Source of the DNA: an uncultured Prevotella sp.
GTDB lineage: Bacteria > Bacteroidota > Bacteroidia > Bacteroidales > Bacteroidaceae
Direction of reading: 5' to 3'
Assembly (NCBI GenBank): GCA_947170265.1
Contig: CAMVSV010000006.1
Span: forward strand, 1 to 64,000
DNA length: 64,000 bases
The notes below the pieces were generated by a model that was not told the DNA's origin, did not search any database, and was given only the letters and a program-made list of their open reading frames with translations. The translations under genes were made by a program, and so were the position numbers. Position 1 is the first letter of the stretch. Each line of letters begins with the position of its first letter. Positions 59,407 to 64,000 of the stretch are shown one piece after another.

Positions 59407-61353
59407 TTACCTTGTGCTTCCCGAAAAGTTCAACCTCAGACTGTTGAGCACCACGCTCACACTGCTGAATGCCATCATTGCGCTTGCCCACATGGGTGTA
59501 ATCTGGAAAGATATGCCGAAAAGGAAAGGCACGCCGGCAGCCAGTGGTATGCACACGACATTGTAGACGAAAGCCCAGAAAAGGTTCTGACGTATCATGC
59601 CTACGGTGCGCCGGCTAAGAAGAATGGCTTCGGGAATGCGCCGGAGGTCGTCACCCATGAGCGTTACCTGAGCCACATCCATTGCCACATCGGTGCCTTT
59701 GCCCATGGCTATGCCCACATCGGCAAGGGCAAGAGCCTGGGTGTCGTTGATGCCGTCGCCAACCATTGCCACACAGTGCCCATCCTGCCTCAGTGCCTTC
59801 ACCAATGCTTCCTTATCCTGCGGCAGTACCTTGGCGTGGAAGTTGCCGATACCAGCTTTCGCAGCCCAGAAAGCCACCGCCTCGGGCTTGTCACCACTGG
59901 TGAGGTGAACATCTATACCCATATCTTTCAGTTCAGATACAGCTTCCCGTGCAAAGGGCTTGAGCGTTTCGCGCTCCTCAAGCGGCAGCGCGTCGGCTTT
60001 CGTGAAGTCTATCTGCCGGTTAGGAATGGTGAGCGTGCCGGTCTTGTCGGTCACCACCACGTCCACTCGCTGCAACAGCTCCAACGCCGTGGCATCCTTT
60101 ATCAGTATCTGATTCTGTGCAGCCTTGCCCATTCCCACCATGAGAGCCGTGGGTGTGGCAAGTCCCATGGCACACGGACAGGCAATCACCAGCACCGCCA
60201 CTGCCGAGAGTATGGCTTGCGGCTGTGCCTGCATGCCTCCCACGGCACACCATATAATGAACGTGAGCACAGAGATGGCAGCCACCACAGGCACAAACAC
60301 CACCATTGCCACCTTGTCAATGGTGCGCTGTATGGGGGCCTTGGAGCCTTGTGCCTGCTGCACCATCCGTATTATCGCAGCCAAGGCGGTGTGTTCGCCC
60401 ACCTGACGTGCCCTTATGCGCAGGTTGCCTTGCGTGAGCACGGTGCCGGCAAGCACACTGTCGCCCCGCCGCTTGGCCACGGGTGCCGGTTCTCCGGTAA
60501 TCATTGCCTCGTCAATGTAGGCGGCATCGTCGGTCATGAAGCTTGAAGCCATGGTCACCATGCCGTCGACCGGTGCTTTCTCTCCCGGACGCAGTTCCAG
60601 GATGTCGCCTATGGCTATTGTCTCCATCGGCACCTCCCTGTATTCTTCCATACCGTCGTCACCTGCAGACACCACCCTTGCCGTCTTGGGCTGCATGCCC
60701 ATCAGCTTGCGTATGGCTCCTGCCGTTCCCCTCTTGGCTTTTGTCTCAAGCACTCGTCCGGTGAGCACAAAGGTTATTATCATCACGCTGGCATCAAACC
60801 ATGTGTGCCACTCAATGCCTCTTGAGCCCCAGAAGGCATCGCCGAAGAAGGTATTGAAGGTGCTATAGATGAAGGTGATGGCGGTGGAGAATGTCACGAG
60901 GGTGTCCATGTCAGTCACCCCGTGGCGCAGTCTCCGCCATGTGTTCACATAGAATGTCCTTCCGCAATAGGCTATATTGGCAAGGGCAAGCATCATGCAC
61001 ACCTGATTGGCAGCATCACGGTTGCCTATGTGCAGCATGTTCATGCTCACAGCCATGGTGAGCAGAGCCAGCAGCCACGACAACAGGGTCTTCCGGCGAA
61101 GCAATACATATTCGCGCTGTTCAATCGTCTCCACGCTTTCATCACTTGAGACAATCATGTCGAAGCCTATGGCATTGAGTGAGGCTTTCATATTGTCGGG
61201 GGTAACCTGCTGAGGGTCGTAGTCAACGATGGCTGTGCGACTCGCCAGCGATACATTCGCAGAAGACACCCCGTCAAGAGAACGGAGTGTCTTTTCCACA
61301 TGTGCGGCACAGGCAGAACATGCCATGCCCACTATTGGCAGTGTTTGTTTCAT
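59407..61353 (-). CDS. copA: Copper-exporting P-type ATPase
   Basis: 648-residue P1B-type ATPase. One N-terminal heavy-metal domain with GMACSACAAHVEK (Cu-binding CxxC, about 8-20); eight membrane helices with the ion-site motif CPC in VIACPCAMGLATPT (near 393), the phosphorylation motif DKTGTLT (near 434), HP-type and GDGIND motifs (VAMVGDGINDTQALALADVGIAMG). The actuator has the TGEP loop (AMITGEPAPVAKR). Shorter than E. coli CopA because it has only one metal-binding domain. Pumps Cu+ out of the cytoplasm. No copper sensor or chaperone gene is next to it. Confidence 0.94.
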   Translation of the reverse strand: MKQTLPIVGMACSACAAHVEKTLRSLDGVSSANVSLASRTAIVDYDPQQVTPDNMKASLNAIGFDMIVSSDESVETIEQREYVLLRRKTLLSWLLALLTMAVSMNMLHIGNRDAANQVCMMLALANIAYCGRTFYVNTWRRLRHGVTDMDTLVTFSTAITFIYSTFNTFFGDAFWGSRGIEWHTWFDASVMIITFVLTGRVLETKAKRGTAGAIRKLMGMQPKTARVVSAGDDGMEEYREVPMETIAIGDILELRPGEKAPVDGMVTMASSFMTDDAAYIDEAMITGEPAPVAKRRGDSVLAGTVLTQGNLRIRARQVGEHTALAAIIRMVQQAQGSKAPIQRTIDKVAMVVFVPVVAAISVLTFIIWCAVGGMQAQPQAILSAVAVLVIACPCAMGLATPTALMVGMGKAAQNQILIKDATALELLQRVDVVVTDKTGTLTIPNRQIDFTKADALPLEERETLKPFAREAVSELKDMGIDVHLTSGDKPEAVAFWAAKAGIGNFHAKVLPQDKEALVKALRQDGHCVAMVGDGINDTQALALADVGIAMGKGTDVAMDVAQVTLMGDDLRRIPEAILLSRRTVGMIRQNLFWAFVYNVVCIPLAAGVPFLFGISFQITPMWASAMMAFSSVSVVLNSLRLNFSGSTR

Positions 61354-61386
61354 ATCATGTCGTTTCTGTTGGTCGTCAGCACTATG

Positions 61387-62481
61387 CTATCTATGCTGCT
61401 CGAGAAGGATCTGAAGTATTCGCTCGGCAGTGCGACCGTCCCACCGGTCGGGTATGGAGCACTGCTTCCAGTCGTTGGCAACCATTCTGCCCACAGCTTC
61501 CGAGAGTTTCTCAGGATCTTCGCCGACCAAGATGTTTGAACCTTGCTTCACTGTCTCAATATGTTCAGTATAGCTGTTGAGCGTGATGCACGGCACATTG
61601 TCGAAGGTAGCTTCCTCCGCCACGTTTCCGCTGTCGGTGACAATGCCTTTGGCGTGGGCTATGAGATAACTGAACTCCAGATACGGCATTGGCTCCGTGG
61701 CAATGAATGTGGGTGAGTCACATTCGCCGGTGCCGATGACAGCCTGCAGTGCACTCTGCCGCAAAGGAGCAATGACCGGAGTGCCATCGGCGGCTTCCAT
61801 CATGGCTCGGAGCATGGCCTTGAGATTTGCCTCGTCAGCCATGAGAGCCTTGCGGTTGAGGGTGAACACGATGTACTGTCTGTCGCCGATGCCTTTGTTT
61901 GTGAGCACCTCCGGTTTTCTGAACATTGCTTGGTTAGCCCTGATGTTGTCGATGAGGATGTTTCCAACCATGTAGACCTTAGAGAGCTCGGCACCTTCCT
62001 TGTTGGCTATGGAGTTGTTTGATATTCCAGCAGTGAAGAGCAGATCGCTGAGCCCGTCGATTACGAGACGGTTGATTTCCTTTGGCATGGAGATGTCAAA
62101 CGACCGTGTGCCGGCGGCGATGTGGGCGAGTGTTATTCCCTGTTTCTTTGTCACTATGGCAGCAGCCATTGTCGATGCGAGGTCGTCGACGACGACCACC
62201 ACGTCGGCAGGGTGTTGCTGGAGATAGTGTTCAAAGTGTGCCATCACCTGTCCGGTGAGCTCGTTGAGGTTGTTGCATGTCACTCCGAGACACACGTCGG
62301 GACGTGGTATCTGCAGCGCATCGAAGAGTGTTGGTTCGAGAGTGTCGTCTCCGCTCTCGCCGGCAAACACCAGTTCGCATTTCACGTCGCGTCCATTCTC
62401 CCGTGCTTTCCCAATGGTTCTTATCAGCGGAGCCACCTTGATGAAGTTGGGGCGCGCTCCCACAAAGATGCAGATGTTCAT
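61387..62481 (-). CDS. UDP-N-acetylglucosamine 2-epimerase-like protein
   Basis: 364 residues of the WecB/GT-B-like epimerase fold: FVGARPNFIKVAPLIR at the start, VVVDDLASTMAAAIV, HIAAGTRSFD-MPKEINRLVID, VFTLNRKAL, and the UDP site VTDSGNVAEEATFDNVPCITLNSYTEHIETV. Several positions that are catalytic in WecB look changed: the HVEAGLR-type Glu is Ala here, and the His of the HRRE motif is Asn (TLNRK). It may thus have altered or no epimerase activity, or act on another nucleotide sugar. No surface-sugar cluster adjoins it; copA starts 33 bases downstream on the same strand. Confidence 0.8.
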   Translation of the reverse strand: MNICIFVGARPNFIKVAPLIRTIGKARENGRDVKCELVFAGESGDDTLEPTLFDALQIPRPDVCLGVTCNNLNELTGQVMAHFEHYLQQHPADVVVVVDDLASTMAAAIVTKKQGITLAHIAAGTRSFDISMPKEINRLVIDGLSDLLFTAGISNNSIANKEGAELSKVYMVGNILIDNIRANQAMFRKPEVLTNKGIGDRQYIVFTLNRKALMADEANLKAMLRAMMEAADGTPVIAPLRQSALQAVIGTGECDSPTFIATEPMPYLEFSYLIAHAKGIVTDSGNVAEEATFDNVPCITLNSYTEHIETVKQGSNILVGEDPEKLSEAVGRMVANDWKQCSIPDRWDGRTAERILQILLEQHR

Positions 62482-62531
62482 ATATATAATTAGGTGTTAT
62501 GGTTTAACCGCCTTGGGATGTCGCTGAAGGA

Positions 62532-63485
62532 TTACTCTCCCTTGAAGAGTTCCTTGATGCCTCCTATGCTTCCCATGACGTTGGTGGCTTCGTAGGGCAG
62601 GTAGACGGTCTTGGTCTTGTCACCCTTTGCAAGCTCTTCCATCATCTTTATGTATTTCTGTGCGAGCAGATAGTTGGCAGGATTGGTTGACTTGCCCACA
62701 GCTTCGGTTATTTTCTCTATCGCTATGGCTTCAGCTTCGGCTTTGCGTATGCGTGCCTGTGCCTCACCCTCTGCCTTGAGTATCTCTTGTTGCTTCTGAG
62801 CTTCGGCTTTGTTTATGGTTGCGGCTTTCTCACCTTCCGACTGGAGTATCTGGCTTTGCTTGTTACCTTCGCTGGTGAGTATCACGGCTCTCTTGTTTCT
62901 CTCTGCCTGCATCTGCTTCTCCATGGCGGTGAGCACACTCTCAGGGGGCATGATGTCCTGCAGCTCCACTCGGTTAACCTTTATTCCCCATTTGTTGGTG
63001 GCATCGTCGAGCACCGAACGCAGTTTGGTGTTGATGGTGTCGCGAGAGGTGAGGGTCTGGTCGAGCTCCATCTCACCAATGATGTTTCTCAGTGTTGTCT
63101 GCGTGAGTTTCTCTATGGCGTTCGGAAGGTTGTTTATCTCGTATACGGCTTTGAAGGGGTCTACTATCTGGAAATACAGAAGTGCATTGATCTGCATCTG
63201 GATATTGTCTTTGGTGATAACGTTCTGACGGTCGAAGTCGTAGACCTGCTCCCTGAGGTCTATGGTACTGGAGTAGATGTATCTTCCGTTCTTCACCGTA
63301 ACGATTTCCTTCGGGTGGTCGATAAACGGTATGATGATGTTTATTCCGGGATTGAGCGTGGCATAGTATTTTCCGAGCCTTTCAATTATCTTTGTTTCCG
63401 ACTGCGGTATTATCACGAGTGTTTTCTTAACGATGATGATAACGAGAGCCACGATGGCAATAAGTACAATGATCAGCATTTCCAT
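62532..63485 (-). CDS. SPFH/band-7 membrane protein (stomatin/QmcA type)
   Basis: 317 residues: one N-terminal membrane helix (MLIIVLIAIVALVIIIVKKTLVIIPQ), then the SPFH domain (about 25-190: ETKIIERLGKYYATLNPGINIIIPFIDHPKEIVTVKNGRYIYSS, QNVITKDNIQMQINALLYFQIVDPFKAVYEINNLPNAIEKLTQTTLRNIIGEMELDQTLTSRDTIN). A long coiled region follows (MEKQMQAERNKRAVILTSEGNKQSQILQSEGEKAATINKAEAQKQQEILKAEGEAQARIRKAEAEA) that drives ring assembly. Forms membrane microdomains and large cages; often controls membrane-protein quality. Its partner NfeD gene lies 47 bases upstream. Confidence 0.93.
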   Translation of the reverse strand: MEMLIIVLIAIVALVIIIVKKTLVIIPQSETKIIERLGKYYATLNPGINIIIPFIDHPKEIVTVKNGRYIYSSTIDLREQVYDFDRQNVITKDNIQMQINALLYFQIVDPFKAVYEINNLPNAIEKLTQTTLRNIIGEMELDQTLTSRDTINTKLRSVLDDATNKWGIKVNRVELQDIMPPESVLTAMEKQMQAERNKRAVILTSEGNKQSQILQSEGEKAATINKAEAQKQQEILKAEGEAQARIRKAEAEAIAIEKITEAVGKSTNPANYLLAQKYIKMMEELAKGDKTKTVYLPYEATNVMGSIGGIKELFKGE

Positions 63486-63532
63486 AATTGTTTGTTTTTA
63501 AGTGTTAGTAATTACAAAGGTGTGGATTAGGT

Positions 63533-63988
63533 TCAGTTGTCGGCGGGCTCAACGGTGAGTATTATGCTCTCACGAGCCACCACCCTCACTTTCCTTCCTT
63601 TCTCGATGGTTGTGGGTGAGGTGGAGCATGCTTTCCAGTCGTCGCCGTCGATAGCCACTCTGCCGTAGTCGCCAGCCTGTATGTCCTGACTGACGGTGCC
63701 TATGCGTCCCATGAGTGCATCGGCATTGCTTAGCCGCTGCTTGTCTTCCCTGTGGAGCCAGCGCAGTGCCTGCGGGCGTATGAAGACAATGCTCAGCAGG
63801 GAGAACACGGAAAAGACTATGATTTGTGCCACCAGGCTGTCGGTGAATAGCGACACCAAGGCTGTGGCAACGGCTCCTATGGCGAAGCATAGCACATAGA
63901 GGTCGCCGTTGGTGAGTTCAAGAATGAGGCAGAGGAGCGACATGAGCAACCATAACTGCCACATGTGGGCTAAGAAATATTCTATCAT
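63533..63988 (-). CDS. NfeD-family protein
   Basis: 151 residues: three to four membrane helices in the first half (MWQLWLLMSLLCLILEL, LYVLCFAIGAVATALVSLF, AQIIVFSVFSLLSIVFI) and a C-terminal OB-fold (about 95-151: ADALMGRIGTVSQDIQAGDYGRVAIDGDDWKACS, GRKVRVVARESIILTVEP), the pattern of short NfeD proteins without a protease domain. NfeD and SPFH proteins work as a pair at the membrane, and the two genes are adjacent here in the usual order. The window ends 12 bases upstream of its ATG. Confidence 0.92.
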   Translation of the reverse strand: MIEYFLAHMWQLWLLMSLLCLILELTNGDLYVLCFAIGAVATALVSLFTDSLVAQIIVFSVFSLLSIVFIRPQALRWLHREDKQRLSNADALMGRIGTVSQDIQAGDYGRVAIDGDDWKACSTSPTTIEKGRKVRVVARESIILTVEPADN

Positions 63989-64000
63989 GGTTATTTGTTT

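Overview
The window looks like a chromosomal segment of a Bacteroidota bacterium, most probably Prevotella or a close relative in the Prevotellaceae. The reasons are: repeated Bacteroidota-type promoters (a TTTG or TTG box, 19-20 bases, then TAnnTTTG), almost no Shine-Dalgarno sequences, a BtuB/BtuG-style vitamin B12 surface locus, type IX secretion C-terminal tails of the Prevotella kind (YxLxGRxI...GxxIVxxGxxxKVxVK), a 2-oxoacid:ferredoxin oxidoreductase operon, FprA, NhaD, and a housekeeping gene complement typical of gut or oral Prevotella.

Layout. 1-5.9 kb: repeat-rich leader, cobalamin riboswitch, TonB-dependent receptor, BtuG-like lipoprotein and a DUF4465 secreted protein (B12 capture). 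5.9-11.6 kb: NhaD antiporter, divergently transcribed queuosine-precursor transporter, TrmD, A-type flavoprotein and Xaa-Pro aminopeptidase. 11.6-18.1 kb: a minus-strand operon of eleven mostly exported small proteins. Five are almost nothing but CxxCxGxG repeats like the DnaJ zinc domain; others carry EF-hand plus leucine-rich modules, Cys-Cys-Lys repeats, C2HC fingers, Sel1 repeats or membrane segments. I recognise no described system here and rate it the strongest candidate for something new. 18.3-24.5 kb: exported C1-type peptidase, small lipoprotein, recJ-recQ. 24.6-30.8 kb: ilvD-ilvB-ilvN-thioesterase, then ilvC under its own promoter. 31-37.6 kb: OmpA-family porin, and an ffh-folD-TPR-2-oxoacid:ferredoxin oxidoreductase run. 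37.9-39.8 kb: GYF-like membrane protein and a secreted nuclease/phosphatase-fold protein. 39.9-44.1 kb: phenylalanine/tyrosine operon pheA-aminotransferase-DAHP synthase/chorismate mutase-tyrA, preceded by an unlisted 25-codon leader peptide packed with Phe and Tyr codons and a textbook terminator/antiterminator pair. 44.2-47.4 kb: CotH-like T9SS cargo and a TPR protein. 47.6-57.3 kb: type I restriction-modification island (hsdM, DUF1016 nuclease, two unknown genes, hsdS, fic, hsdR) bounded by a 19-bp direct repeat. 57.3-64 kb: intergenic palindrome array (second copy at 19.6 kb, inverted), mutarotase-like protein, outer-membrane-type protein, copper P-type ATPase, UDP-GlcNAc 2-epimerase-like protein, and an SPFH/NfeD pair.

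How the parts connect. The ilv operon makes 2-ketoisovalerate, a possible substrate of the Vor/Kor-type oxidoreductase nearby. The aromatic operon appears to be controlled as one unit by charging of tRNA-Phe and tRNA-Tyr. The restriction island is a clear accessory insertion in a housekeeping neighbourhood. No rRNA, tRNA, CRISPR array, transposase or phage gene was seen. All assignments come from reading the sequence; no database search was run.
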